From positions 79,078,809 through 79,142,808 of the forward strand of contig CM042160.1 in the NCBI GenBank assembly GCA_023376005.1: a stretch of DNA of 64,000 nucleotides. Direction: 5' to 3'. The notes under the pieces are model-generated. The model saw nothing but the letters and a program-made list of their open reading frames with translations, was not told where the DNA came from and did not search any database. This document shows positions 34,076 to 44,559 of the stretch, piece after piece; position 1 is the first letter of the stretch, and each line of letters opens with the position of its first letter. The DNA is from Doryteuthis pealeii. Its lineage: Eukaryota > Mollusca > Cephalopoda > Myopsida > Loliginidae. Made by a program: the position numbers and the translations under genes.

Positions 34076-35017
34076 ATCCTTCAATCATTAAAAACATTTA
34101 CTTCATTCAGACAAAAAAGATTTTATAACGCCTAAATGTAAACTTTCCATTCCATTTCTTTCTCATTAAGTGTAAATATTTGCAACTATTTCCAATCCCA
34201 ACCCTTGGCAACCATATTTAACTATAGGTGACAACTTTCAGAGAAACAATTGCCAAACTAACCCCCCCACACACACACACATACTTCCCACTTTACCTGC
34301 GCCAGTCTTCTCACAAACACTCTCAACTAGTAGATAGTCCCACCTCCAGTAGGGTGGCACGGGGTCATTTCCGGTCACTGACCAAAATTCTTTGACCACC
34401 GTCTTACATTGATCTTCATACTATTTCCAGAAAAGTTGCCCAATTCCGGAAATGACCCCTTCCTCTTAATTGGCTCGCATCTTACCGCCCCTCCCTCCAC
34501 ACACACACACTTACCACCTCTCGAATTGAGAAAGTAATTAAATGATGAGTTTCCGGTCGAGCCCCGGCGAAATGACGATGGGGTCGGACTAATCGCTTGC
34601 CTTATTAGAGGCGACACTGCACCCCCCCCCCCGGGACTGCAAAATGCAGACTCGGTTTACACTGAGCATTTAGTAAAAGGGAATAATGCGATTAGCGCTA
34701 TCGCCATTGGAAAGCGTTCATTTCAATTTTGGCTGGCAATCGTCGACCGTCCTCCGGGCCTCACCACTTGAGATAAGTCCACACACACACACACACACGC
34801 ACACACTCACACGTACACGTACACACAGAGGCCATAAATACAAACATACACAAACATACAAATAATCGTGCGAATGCACATAAAAATTCATAATAGATCC
34901 TACCCCCCTGCTCTTGCAGTCAGTCTATTTACAATCTCTCTACTCAACCAGTATCTCACTTCTCTTTCTCTTTCTCTTACTCAATCCTTCTTCACCCAGC
35001 CTATCTGTACTCAACAT
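34076..35017. other. GC-richer unique DNA, no gene seen
   Basis: GGGGTCATTTCCGG (34359-34372) and its complement (34442-34455) form an inverted pair. 34660-34760 is non-repetitive with ATTAGCGCTATCGCCATTGG and CAATTTTGGCTGGCAATC, a possible conserved non-coding element. CA and C tracts occur. Confidence 0.35.
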
Positions 35018-35101
35018 TCACACACACACACACACACACACATGTATTAGTTTATATATGTATGTATTTATGTATATGTACTCATTACAGTCAAACACAC
35101 A

Positions 35102-35158
<57 letters not shown>
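35018..35158. repeat. (CA)n (35018-35042) and (TA)n (35105-35158)
   Basis: Simple tracts. Confidence 0.95.
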
Positions 35159-35160
<2 letters not shown>

Positions 35161-35164
35161 TTGT

Positions 35165-35285
35165 TCCTTTATCATTTTGCAACACCCTCTGGTTAAAAAA
35201 GAGACCGTCCAAATCGTCCAAGATGAAATAGAAAAAAAATGTAAGTCCTAGTGTTGCTTATCCGCCGAATTCTTTTTCGAAAAGA
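35165..35285 (-). repeat. Interspersed repeat L, copy 1
   Basis: CATTTTGCAACACCCTCTGG, CCAAATCGTCCAAGATGAAA and GTTGCTTATCCGCCGAATTC boxes shared with 35440-35575 and inverted at 38555-38690. Confidence 0.75.
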
Positions 35286-35314
35286 TGAAAAAGTGATTAA
35301 ATTGTCTCCAATCG

Positions 35315-35367
<53 letters not shown>
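35315..35367. repeat. (TA)n microsatellite
   Basis: Uninterrupted TA. Confidence 0.95.
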
Positions 35368-35369
<2 letters not shown>

Positions 35370-35439
35370 TTGAAAATAAATTCTGAGTTGCTTTTAAGTT
35401 TTTTATTTAACTTTTGAAACTATTTTTTTATGTTGTCCT

Positions 35440-35575
35440 CCAAAAGTCCAATCGTCCAAGATCAAATGTAAAAATGTAAATCCCGATTATCTGATGTTGC
35501 TTATCCACCAAATTCTTATTTCTTACGAGTGTCGTCACTTCAGCTAAATAATGGACCATTCCGTTTTATCGCATT
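35440..35575 (-). repeat. Interspersed repeat L, copy 2
   Basis: Direct copy of 35165-35285, extended by AAATAATGGACCATTCCGTT. Confidence 0.75.
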
Positions 35576-37785
35576 CCGAGTACTTTCACTTCTCCCCTGG
35601 ACAATTCTCAAGGGTGTTAAAGCAGGTTATCATTTATCTCATTTTTCTAGGTTATCGTTGTTTTGTTTTAGTCCATTGGTGACGCTAAATAACGCTAGCG
35701 GTTTATTTTGTAAGATTTAAATTACAATTTTTAAATATATGGGAGATGCTATGTGAACGTAATTTAGAATATTTTTTTCTATTTGTTTAATATTTAAAAA
35801 TATTAACGCCTGTTAATATTCTTAAATGCTTTAAACAAATAAAAAAAAGTACAATAACAATTACTTTTTCGTAATCTAAGTAAATATTTTATTAACAACG
35901 AAGACATTCTCTTTAAAAAACGTAAATTTTAAATTTCAAGCCAATTTCTTTTAAAACAAAAACTCTGGTGTATATTTCCTGTTCGTATTAATCGTTTGAA
36001 CAGAAATAAAAAAAAAAATAACATATTTATTACCCTGAAGAAGATTAGAGACACATACTAAATCCATATTTATTTCAGATATGTTTTAATACTGTGGATC
36101 CATTAATCGAAAAAACATTTTACCAAATATCTATAAATGAATACCTTATTTCAGATATAAATTCATTTAGGCATTTTTTGCTTCTTTAACTCTGATTTTA
36201 AAGGATTTGTAGATTTCATATCCTGTCTTATTAGAATGATTTTCTCGTCTCATTGATTTTTATATTTTCACATTTATTTTTCTACGTTTGGTAAATACGC
36301 CAGATCACGCACACGCGCGCACTCACAATTTTAAGAAATGTTATGGTTTGCACATGTTCATTTTGTTAGTGACGTAACAATTTTTTAAATTTGAGTTCTT
36401 TACTTGTGAATAAGCATATTATAACTTAATGTATTCTATGTATTTTCTGTTCTGATTGTTGGGGTTTTATATGTATATATATTGGTACATAAATGTTTTC
36501 TTTAAAATGTTTTACAAAGTTTAGAATTATTTGAATGTTTACATTTGAATATGATTTCATTTCTTTTATCTTCCGATTTTTTAAATTTTATTATTGCTAT
36601 TTTCCCTCCAGACAATTTTTTTTTTTTAATCCAATTTGTGTAGTTGTTTTTTTTTTTCCATTTTTGTGGGTTTTGATTTTTCTTTTAACTTTCCAAAAAT
36701 GTTTAGAAAGTTATGTTTTGTTTTTAGTTTTTCATTTGTAAAGGGTTGCATGGATTATATAATCGAAATTTCCAGGGCGTGCTGGTGCTGCTGAAAAAGA
36801 TCATTATTTTGCTCATTTTTTTTCTTTTGGAAATACTTTGGTATACGATGTTCATCGATTTATATAAACCTCCAAGTGGACAATCATTTTTAGTTTTACA
36901 GTTGCAATGAGGTTCATCTGTTGTTTTATTAATGTTGCTTTTGTTTTCTTAGTAGTTTTTTTTTATTGTGTCCATTGATTACATTGCTTATGTTGTTAGT
37001 ACGTGAGTAATTCATTTTAGTGTTTTACTGTTGAATATTTTATTTAATGATTTATTGATGTTGAAATGTTTATCAATTAATTTGAGGAAATTTTACCATA
37101 TTTATATTAGCTAATTTGAAGTAAAAGGGTTGAACCATATCATTTTTTTTATTTCTAGATTTGTTTGTTTTTTAGGAGTTCTTAATATCTTAATTCTTGT
37201 GTAAATCCACTGTTTTCGAGTGCTTCATTATATACATTTTTCATTTTCATTAGATATTTTTATTCGATGATATTTTATTAATCCTACCATTGGGTGTGTG
37301 TTTAATTATGTGTTTAGGTTGGTTAGAGTGAATGTTGATGCATGATGGTATTTGATTGTCCTTATGAAAGGTGTTAAAGTGTTTTAGCTAGGTTGGATGT
37401 AGAATATGAAAAATTATTTTACAATTAGGTGATATGTCTATTTTAAACCCTAAATATTTAAAAGCTTTTATTATTTTTTGTGTATTTTGCATATCAGTAG
37501 ACCATTACTATTAGGGATTAGGGTTAAACCATCATCTCTATTAAATACCAATTAGTGTTGAATCTATTAATTAAGTGATTGTGTTTATGTACACATCAAT
37601 TAAATCTGCTATGTGTGTAGAGTCGTATGCCCCCAACTTTACGTCAAGACTTGCATTTGGTCCATGTGTGTTTTCTTGTTGTCTTTGAGTATTGTTTTCC
37701 TGCATACAATTATTTGTTCATTTGTTATATTAGTTACGGTTTTGGCAAAATTCAGGGCTTCAATTAGGGTATTTTAAGAGATAGA
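35576..37785. other. T-rich unique DNA, ~2.2 kb
   Basis: Long T runs, no repeat family recognised, no plausible coding frame. Could be intronic or intergenic. Confidence 0.4.
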
Positions 37786-37789
37786 TTGA

Positions 37790-37905
37790 ATTAAGAGTTT
37801 TTCTTCCCAAGACTTCTTGCCTTACAACGTCTAAAAAAACCCAGTCTGTCCTAACATCTAACCATAGCTGCCGGGAGCAGTAATGAACTCGTGTCTTTCC
37901 CCAGG
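37790..37905 (-). mobile_element. SINE A body fragment
   Basis: Diverged AACCCAGTCTGTCCTAACAT and ACTCGTGTCTTTCCCCAGG resemble the minus-strand SINE A body. Confidence 0.4.
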
Positions 37906-38013
37906 ACATTAGGACCTTTAGACATGCAGGATTTGGACTTAGGTTGGCGACGACAGTAACCGTTACATCAAGCGCTACCTGCGTGCGCGTGTTTGTGTAC
38001 GTGTGCATATGTG

Positions 38014-38017
<4 letters not shown>

Positions 38018-38062
<45 letters not shown>

Positions 38063-38065
38063 GGA
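38018..38065. repeat. (GA)n microsatellite
   Basis: GA run. Confidence 0.95.
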
Positions 38066-38120
38066 GAGAGAGATGTATGTAATAAAATCTGGAATTCTGA
38101 TAAATAAAAGGACTAGAAAA

Positions 38121-38166
38121 TGGTATTAACATGTTTCGCTAGAGATCTAGCGTCATCAGAATGCAA
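38121..38166 (-). ncRNA. Hammerhead-like motif, family 7
   Basis: Minus strand: stem I GCATT/AATAC (four of five pairs), core CTGATGA (38153-38159), one extra C, stem II GCTAG-ATCT-CTAGC, GAAA (38134-38137), palindromic helix III CATG, U16.1-U17. Confidence 0.55.
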
Positions 38167-38284
38167 AGGATCTTATCATTAAAAACAAATCTACACAAAA
38201 GGGAGATAAGCGTGATGATTTAATTCTAAAATTAAAATATATTAGTCAGTTTTATGTATTTTTGTAGCTAATATCTTTCAGCTT

Positions 38285-38350
38285 GGTTTGGTTGTTTAAC
38301 GGCATATCAACTCCTTACGGACTATCTAATGTCGAAATTTAAGACTTCTT
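38285..38350 (+). mobile_element. SINE B head fragment
   Basis: TTTAACGGCATATCAACTCC followed by ATGTCGAA. Confidence 0.6.
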
Positions 38351-38441
38351 TAGTTGCACTTTTTTTATTTGTCTATATTCATTTATTTGCACACAGTTAT
38401 ATATCAAGATTTCCTATCAAACAAAAATAATTTTTAACCTA

Positions 38442-38442
<1 letters not shown>

Positions 38443-38507
<65 letters not shown>
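38443..38507. repeat. (TA)n microsatellite
   Basis: Uninterrupted TA. Confidence 0.95.
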
Positions 38508-38554
38508 CTGTGGAGCATGTATTTTTTATTCCCTTTCTTTCTTCATGATAAAAA

Positions 38555-38690
38555 CGGAATGGTCCATTATTTAGCACTCATAAAAAATAAGAATTGGGTG
38601 GATAAGCAACATTACATACATTTTTGCATTTGATCTTGGACGATTGGACGGTCTCATTTTTAACCAGAGGGTATTGCAAGATGATAACGA
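38555..38690 (+). repeat. Interspersed repeat L, copy 3 (inverted)
   Basis: AACGGAATGGTCCATTATTT through AACCAGAGGGTATTGCAAGA is the reverse complement of the 35-kb copies. Confidence 0.75.
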
Positions 38691-38704
38691 CCGTACAATT
38701 AAGG

Positions 38705-38965
38705 AACACGAGCTTTGCTCAGTTGGCAGAGTGTTCGGCTGGAAACCTCAAAGTTCCTGGTTCGATACCGGCCCTTGCCAACTCAGCGTATGAGTAGCAC
38801 AGTGATCTGTGTGGTAAAATGAGGAGTAGATGGTAGGTGTGGCGCCCTGTCTCAGACGCTAAAAAACAATTTCCTTGGTCTAGCGTTAGCAAAAAGGGGA
38901 TAGACTCCCTCGCTCTTTGGCTGATACCGACTTTAGTCCATTCTGACGACTTACTACGATCATTG
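38705..38965 (+). mobile_element. tRNA-derived SINE C, full length
   Basis: GAGCTTTGCTCAGTTGGCAG, CCTGGTTCGATACCGGCCCT and the GATACCGACTTTAGTCC end are present. Confidence 0.85.
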
Positions 38966-39615
38966 GACGCTGTTAGAACGGACACCAAATGAATAGGAGG
39001 ATCGTCTATTTGTTATTCATATTGACGTCGCTGACAAAATGGCAATTGGGAACCAAGAAAACAAAATGGCGTCATCTTTTCTGATCTGTTCATTAGACTA
39101 AGTGCGTCGAGTAGGAATTTCCCATCAACAAAAACTGCTCCCAGCTTCGACTATCTCATTTGGATGTTGTCCAAATCATCAATCGTACGCCCGGCCATCT
39201 TTGATGTTAAGATCATCATAACAAACCCCCGAGCGTTATTTTCCGATCCGGACATTTCCTCGCCTCTGACACGTCTCCCTGGCCGCCACCGTTTCTAATG
39301 GCTGATAAAGGTCACTTCAAGTGATACTTTACTGGTGTGCTCTTTATAAACGCCGATACTTGGCCCGAAGCGAAAAAGCAACGCTACAATGGTGTCAAAA
39401 TTCGCTGACAGTCTTCCGTGTTTGTTATCGCCCTCTTGGGTACTTTTTACATCATTAGAGCATTGCATAAATATCACCGGAGACTCTACGCAAATGATAA
39501 GGTTTTCAAATCAGTATTTATGCGTGTTTGCGCATGCGTGAGCGGGTTGGGCAAACGCGCCGGCGCACAATCAACGTTTTTCAAGTTACAACTGGACATA
39601 TTTATACAACGAAGT
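38966..39615. other. GC-richer unique DNA
   Basis: Includes AAAATGGCGTCATC and CCGCCACCG sites but no CDS that I trust. The 84-codon frame 39418-39672 runs into SINE D. Confidence 0.3.
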
Positions 39616-39815
39616 TATGGGTGCCTCGCACAGTGTAATGGTTACGAAGCTAAACTAGCAAATCATTACTAGTCTCACTGAGTGCCCTGTACTTTCGGCT
39701 TTGTGCCACCACAATTATGGGCGCCGCACGTGGTGTAGTAGTTAGCAAGTTATATATAGTAAACCATTACTAGTCTCACCGAGTGGCTTATATATCCGTC
39801 TTTGTACCACTACAG
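39616..39815 (+). mobile_element. tRNA-derived SINE D, two tandem copies
   Basis: Units at 39616 and 39715 each have CA-GTGTAATGG or TGGTGTAGTAGTTAG A-box-like and ACTAGTCTCACYGAG regions, ~100 bp each. Both B boxes are degraded. Confidence 0.6.
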
Positions 39816-39839
39816 AAGTATTTCGCCTCTGTGGATTTA

Positions 39840-39975
39840 CGAAGCTTCTGATGAAGCCTCGTAAATTCACAGAAGCGAAATATTAATTGATTGAAATTGT
39901 TTGTGTTTTATCCACCTGTGTTTCCTCAATTTTTAATCACATTTTGTTGGATTTTACTTAATTTGTTATATCCTC
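39840..39975 (+). repeat. Hammerhead-family repeat F, copy 1
   Basis: Colinear with 54060-54190, sharing CACATTTTGTTGGATTT and TGTTATATCC-like boxes. Confidence 0.65.
39846..39884 (+). ncRNA. Degenerate hammerhead, family F
   Basis: Core CTGATGA (39848-39854), extra A, GCCTC/GAAGC with one mismatch as stem II, GAAA (39877-39880), TA, TT; stem I only 2 bp. Confidence 0.3.
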
Positions 39976-39976
39976 A

Positions 39977-40577
39977 AAATATAAAGGGTGGACCATAATG
40001 ATACACATTTTAAGTGCTATTTTTTAGATTATATAAATGACACAGAGTATTAAATATATTATTACATAACTGAGACACAAAAGTTTTACATGATACCAAA
40101 GATTTGAATATTACATTAAGTTTTTATTACTTTCAGGTGTTGATTTTGGTGATCCTCATAATGCTGTGGAGTGCCAAATTTCCCGGACATATCATTTTGA
40201 GATTCGGTTATATCCATTAGCCATCCAGATCACTTGATCTAACCCCAGTGGACTATTTTCTGTGGGATTACCTGAAAGATAGGTATACCCAAGCAGGCCC
40301 CACACGACAGTGGAACTGAAAGAAAGCATGCGTAGAGAGATAACAGCCATTCCAGTTGATATGTTAAACCACACTTTACGTGATATGAGAAATCGAGCTC
40401 TCGAATGTTTTCGTCATGATGGTGACCATCTCAAGGACATAATATTCAAATTGTAGATTACATGTAAAACTCCTGTGTACCAGTTATGTAATAAATATAC
40501 TTACTATTCTGTTCGCTTTTGTACTCTGAGAAAATAGCATTTAAAATGTGTCTTATCATTATGGTTCACCCTGTATT
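39977..40577 (+). mobile_element. Mariner/Tc1-like element, internally deleted
   Basis: Terminal inverted repeats: GGGTGGACCATAATGATACA.. at 39986 and, reversed from 40574, CAGGGTGAACCATAATGATA.., each continuing to GCTATTTT. AAAATA precedes both ends, consistent with a TA target. The interior keeps only the 3' transposase coding end. Confidence 0.8.
40166..40456 (+). pseudogene. Mariner/Tc1-like transposase 3' fragment
   Basis: The remnant reads AKFPGHIILRFGYI, an in-frame stop, PSRSLDLTPVDYFLWDYLKD, then after one frameshift ELKESMRREITAIPVDMLNH and ECFRHDGDHLKDIIFKL stop. The DLTPVDYFLW block holds the third catalytic Asp of the DDD/E triad. The first two catalytic residues are absent. 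It is broken by a stop and a frameshift, so nonfunctional. Confidence 0.8.
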
Positions 40578-40601
40578 TTATAGAATTGTAGTCTGCTACT
40601 T

Positions 40602-40841
40602 TCAGGATTTGTTCAAAACAGCATGCGACATCCTTATGAAGTTCCCATTTAGTTTTTTCTCCATGTGTTTTTTCATAGTCCAAGTGGTGCATCTATACAG
40701 TAGTACTGATATGGCTACTGTTTGGAATAATTCCCGCTTAATTTCATCAGAGAGACCAGACTTCTATCTGATCGATAACCTGTCAAATGTGGTCCATGCC
40801 ATTCCTTTATGTAGATTAACACTATTGACTATGATTAATAA
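40602..40841 (-). pseudogene. Non-LTR reverse transcriptase C-terminal remnant
   Basis: The minus strand reads NSVNLHKGMAWTTFDRLSIR, stop, KSGLSDEIKRELFQTVAISV, LLYRCTTWTMKKHMEKKLNG and NFIRMSHAVLNKS stop. This is the familiar thumb/connection region of animal LINEs (SVLLYGCTTWTL..KRLEKKLDG..RMLRAVLNKSW). At least two stops; the catalytic YADD region is missing. Confidence 0.8.
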
Positions 40842-40849
40842 AAGACATG

Positions 40850-41120
40850 GGTAATTTTTACCTTTATTTGGCTAAATTCCTAGAGAATAAGGCAATTAGA
40901 GTAACCTCCCTTGACTTTCACTTTGAAACTAGCCGGTAGCCATTTTGAAAGTATCCGTGCGAAATAAACAAATCTTAGAAACTTTTCGAAAACAATACAA
41001 CTGCATGCTTTAACACAAAAATATATAAAATGTGTTCTTAATAACAATTAATTTCATTTCAGATAATGCGCACGCACAATTTTATGCTAGGAATTTAGCC
41101 AACTAAAGGTGAAAATTACC
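40850..41120. mobile_element. hAT-like MITE, copy 1, with 7-8-bp target duplication
   Basis: Ends GGTAATTTTTACCTTTATTT and, reversed, GGTAATTTTCACCTTTAGTT. Flanks AAGACATG (40842-40849) and AAGACATA (41121-41128). The interior is homologous to 50921-51205 in parts. No coding capacity. Confidence 0.8.
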
Positions 41121-41156
41121 AAGACATAAAGCAGAGAAACTTTATTAAGGCTTTAT

Positions 41157-41612
41157 TCAGCATATAGTTATTTTCAAAAATTAGCTTAGATGTAGCACGA
41201 GTCTCTCGATGAGAATCGAACTCAATAACAATGGTCAGAAAATCTAGCTTGCTAACGATTATACCATGTAAGGTGCCCCTTTATACAGCATATAGTTATT
41301 TACTAAGCTTAGCTTAGATATGGCACAAGGCCCTCGGTGAGAATCGAACTCACTAACAATAGTCCGCAAATCTAGCTTGCTTACCATTACACCACTTGAA
41401 GTGCCCATTTATTTAGCATATAGTTATTTTTAAGCTTAGTTTAGATGTGGCACAAGGCCAGAAGTATGGGGCGCCCAGTGAGAATCGAATTCACTGACAA
41501 TGATCCGCAAATCTAACTTGCTAACCATTACACCACGTGAGGTTCCCCTTTATTCAGCAGATAGTTATTTGCCAAGCTTAGCCTAGATGTGGCACAAGGC
41601 CAGAAGTATAAG
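41157..41612 (-). mobile_element. SINE D tandem array, three units plus partial
   Basis: Minus strand units of ~125-145 bp have TGTAATGGTTAGCAAGCTAG (A box), GTGAGTTCGATTCTCA (B box), TTGTGCCACATCTAAGCTAA and AATAACTATATGCTGAATAA spacer. Head-to-tail SINE arrays of this kind are uncommon. Confidence 0.8.
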
Positions 41613-42229
41613 TTAATGTTCACCGCATTAGTCTACTAATTTCAGGGATTTGCTCTCTAATGTGAAGATGGCTCTATCTTGTTTAAAACAGATGAACTCG
41701 AAGACCGATGCTTCTTGCTGTTGTTCCAGGCCATTCAGTAAGGGATTAGGCTTAATTGTTACCAGCAGATGAAGAAATTTATCAAGTTTTTTGACAAATT
41801 TGGTTCTTATTTTTATTTTTTTTATTTTTTTTGCCAACCAAATTTCCCTCACGTTTGCACCTGATTATTCCATTCAACTGGTTCTATTGCAAAGCATCAA
41901 GTACAATCTCAGACATCAGTAATCTCAAATCTCAGACAAAAACGGATCAGTACTAATCTCAGACAAAACAAAAGATGGTAGGGGTGTCCACGTAGTGATT
42001 TTTCAGTGTAAACAAGTGACACGGACGAGAGCCGCTGCCAGTGGCTCACGGTAGTATCGCACTGGCGGAAAAGGCGCTGAGAGCATTTTAAAGTAGGTAA
42101 AGAGTTGCTTAGTATGGAAACATATTGCACATTCTTTCAACATAGAGACGCATTGTAAATTGTTATGATATCACGAGCTGTCTGGTTAGGCTGAGATATT
42201 GTAGGAAGAATTTCTTAGATAAATACGCA
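41613..42229. other. Unique DNA, no gene seen
   Basis: AATCTCAGACA occurs repeatedly at 41907-41965. Otherwise nothing recognised. Confidence 0.35.
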
Positions 42230-42665
42230 ACGTGAGGCGCGTTGTCGTAACGGTTATTGTCGTGGTAGATAGCTTCGAGGTTTGTGTATTACTTCGCATT
42301 AATACCCTTGGAAAAGGCATGAACCCATCTCGGCCCAACTATGTTTAATAAAAAAGGTAAAGCTGTCGGGGTGGTCTAAAGCCAGTCAGCGAGGGAGTAT
42401 ATCCCCTTTTCACTAGCGCTAGTCCGACTAGGAACCACAAGGCTCCTGGTTCGATATCGGCCCTCGCCAACTCAGTGTATGAGTAACACAGGGATCTGTG
42501 CTGTAAAGTAAGAAGCTGTCGGTCAGTGTTGCGCTCCACCTCAGACGCAAAACAATCTCCTTCGTCTAGCGCTAGTGATGCAGAAAGGGGAACTTTTCAG
42601 CAACCGATCGAGGAGAAGTAAAAACACTGAATTCAAAATTCCGCTTGAAAAATGAAAACGTATTG
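42230..42665 (+). mobile_element. SINE A interrupted by a foldback pair of SINE C
   Basis: The SINE A head (CGTGAGGCGCGTTGTCGTAA..ACCCTTGGAAAAGGCATGAA) at 42230-42340 resumes at about 42595 (GAGGAGAAGTAAAAACACTG). Between them lie SINE C pieces: minus-oriented 42352-42424, plus-oriented 42427-42590. They can pair as a hairpin. Confidence 0.65.
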
Positions 42666-42879
42666 CAAACTGTCCATTGTAACTATATACCTACCTCCTT
42701 TGTCTGGATTTGGTGTGCGACACGTCTAGAGGGAAAAGGATAGATACACTAAGCAATGTGAAACTTTCACTAGACAGGTCAGCACATTTATTAATACCGT
42801 AGTAACTACTTATCTACACATGAGTGTAAGGTATGCATCATGAGTAAAGGGGGGGTGGGGGTGACACTGTGTGTATTTA

Positions 42880-43095
42880 CCCAACCCCTCAACCAGGATG
42901 TGACACGAAGTTGAATTTTAAACGGAGTAAAGATGGTTTTCATTCTCTTAGACTAGTTGCCTTACTAAGGCTAAAGAACCCAGTCTGTCCTACTATTTAT
43001 CCATAGCCGAGATGAAGAAGAGATGGGTTTATGCCTTTCTCAATCAAGGGCATTAGCGTAAAGTGAAACACAAAATTTCGTCCAGAATGCGAAGC
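42880..43095 (-). mobile_element. SINE A2, 3' two-thirds
   Basis: TATTTACCCAACCCCTCAAC, GGATGTGACACGAAGTTGAA and GAACCCAGTCTGTCCTACTA are the reversed tail and body. Confidence 0.75.
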
Positions 43096-43274
43096 GCCAA
43101 ATTTGTATTTGGGGGTTTTCATTAAAAATTTAAGAGAAAAAAAAAAAATTACCTTACGACCAGAGGAGTGAACAAACTGCGAGACTAGATTTTAGTCGAA
43201 AAGAACTTGAGGACCATTTCAAATCCTGTTATAAACCAATATAGGAGCCAATAGATGAACTTTCGACATATTGT

Positions 43275-43294
43275 GGATGACCCTTAAAAGGGCC
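43275..43294 (-). promoter_or_regulatory. Histone mRNA 3' stem-loop
   Basis: Minus strand GGCCCT-TTTA-AGGGTC forms a 6-bp stem with 4-nt loop (one G-U pair), followed by ATCCA. This matches the replication-dependent histone stem-loop and its ACCCA flank, 33 bp after the H1 stop. Confidence 0.7.
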
Positions 43295-43326
43295 GTTTAC
43301 AAGCGATTAAAAAACTTTTGTTAAAT

Positions 43327-43480
43327 TTATTTTTGGCCTTTTTTGGCTTAGCGGCCTTCTTGGAGGCTGCCTTTTGGGTTTAGCGGCCTTTTTAGGGGTA
43401 GCTTTCTTGGGCTTGGTGGCCTTTTTAGGGGTAGCCTTCTTGGATTTAGCAGGAGCCTTCTTTGGTGTAGCCTTCTTCAG
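43327..43480 (-). pseudogene. Histone H1 C-terminal tail relic
   Basis: The minus strand reads LKKATPKKAPAKSKKATPKK, ATKPKKATPKKAAKPK, a 1-base deletion, then AASKKAAKPKKAK. A second missing A shifts the terminal codons just before the expected TAA at 43327-43329. Such Lys/Ala/Pro repeats are the H1 tail that binds linker DNA. The globular domain is absent; upstream sequence is unrelated. Two frameshifts and truncation make it nonfunctional. Retention of the histone 3' stem-loop points to a genomic histone gene copy. Confidence 0.75.
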
Positions 43481-43754
43481 TCTAGAAGGATAACCGTTGC
43501 GCTAAGCGCTCCCCCCCCAATAAAGGGAGAACGATATTGGAGGGTGTTAAAATTCTGGTCGTCGTTTAAGGCGTTTAGTTCTTCTATTGGTAAATCCAAG
43601 TTCAGTTCCTTGAAATCTTAGATAGAAAAGAGTTTGACATCAGTTGATACTCCTTGTAGCAGAAAGTATGTAGTATTCCTTGAAATCCTTTGTAGAAAAG
43701 CGTGTAGTTTCAACTGAACCCCTACAATGGCGATAAGAATTCTAACATAGACTC
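43481..43754. other. Unique DNA with a C run
   Basis: A GAAATC(CTT)RTAGAAAAG box occurs twice near 43610 and 43685 (short local duplication). Confidence 0.4.
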
Positions 43755-43890
43755 TGGTATTTAACCTTGATAAGGCAACCAGTCTAGAAGGAAAACTCTA
43801 AATTCAAACCAGCTCTACTCCATTTAGAAATTGACCTTGTATTGTATAATGCCTGTGGTGGAGAGGTTGGGTTAACGCACACAACCTTCT
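43755..43890 (+). mobile_element. SINE A2 3' half
   Basis: TTTAACCTTGATAAGGCAAC, GGAAAACTCTAAATTCAAAC and GAAATTGACCTTGT tail. Confidence 0.7.
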
Positions 43891-43904
43891 AGATTCAGTT
43901 AATG

Positions 43905-44070
43905 CATAGAGTGACTCTTAACAGGGACTGCCACTCCGGGTCAGATTGGACCCGGGATTAATGGTAACGAAGGCTTGACCTCAAACTTCCTAAAATTCTA
44001 GAGCTGGAATCTAACCACGGGATGCAATTTAGGGTCATGCCCAGGACACCCTTTATTTTTTGTAGTGGGA
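43905..44070 (+). mobile_element. SINE B body fragment
   Basis: CACTCCGGGTCAGATTGGAC and AATTTAGGGTCATGCCCAGG boxes. Confidence 0.65.
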
Positions 44071-44208
44071 AGGGTCTTACCGCTCTGCATGTCATGCAAT
44101 CGGCAGGTCTTAACCCTCTGTAGGGGATACAGCTGGCTTATTCTAAACCCCACCGGCTCAGTCGGAATGTAATTGTAGATTAATAAATGTCGACAATTAT
44201 TTTAGCTG

Positions 44209-44211
<3 letters not shown>

Positions 44212-44270
<59 letters not shown>
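44212..44270. repeat. (TA)n microsatellite
   Basis: Uninterrupted TA. Confidence 0.95.
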
Positions 44271-44273
<3 letters not shown>

Positions 44274-44559
44274 GTCCGTTTCTTGTCACTGTTCTCAAAT
44301 CTGATTCTGAATTTCCCCCGCTTTCTTCTTATATTTGCCCCCACGTTCATTGTCTGCTCATCACAAAAGATTTATTCTGAATGAGTATAGAAACTCAAGT
44401 GGATGAGGCCAGCGGATGTTAACCGAAAATCCGGGCGCCTTAAATTCAATTTTTTGTTTCTTTATTGGTAGAAAGGCGTTTAAACAAGCACAACAATAGG
44501 GACACGTGGGTGGGAGGTAAGAAGAAGACATGACAACAAATAGGTGGTAGGAGCATCGA

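Noticed and set aside
36031..36060. CCCTGAAGAAGATTAG hammerhead-like core
   Set aside because: No GAAA and no pairing stem II follow.
39418..39672. 84-codon open frame in GC-richer DNA
   Set aside because: It runs into the tRNA-derived SINE D, has no recognised homology and lacks splice or promoter support.
40519..40854. 111-codon plus-strand open frame
   Set aside because: It is the antisense shadow of the LINE reverse-transcriptase remnant at 40602-40841.
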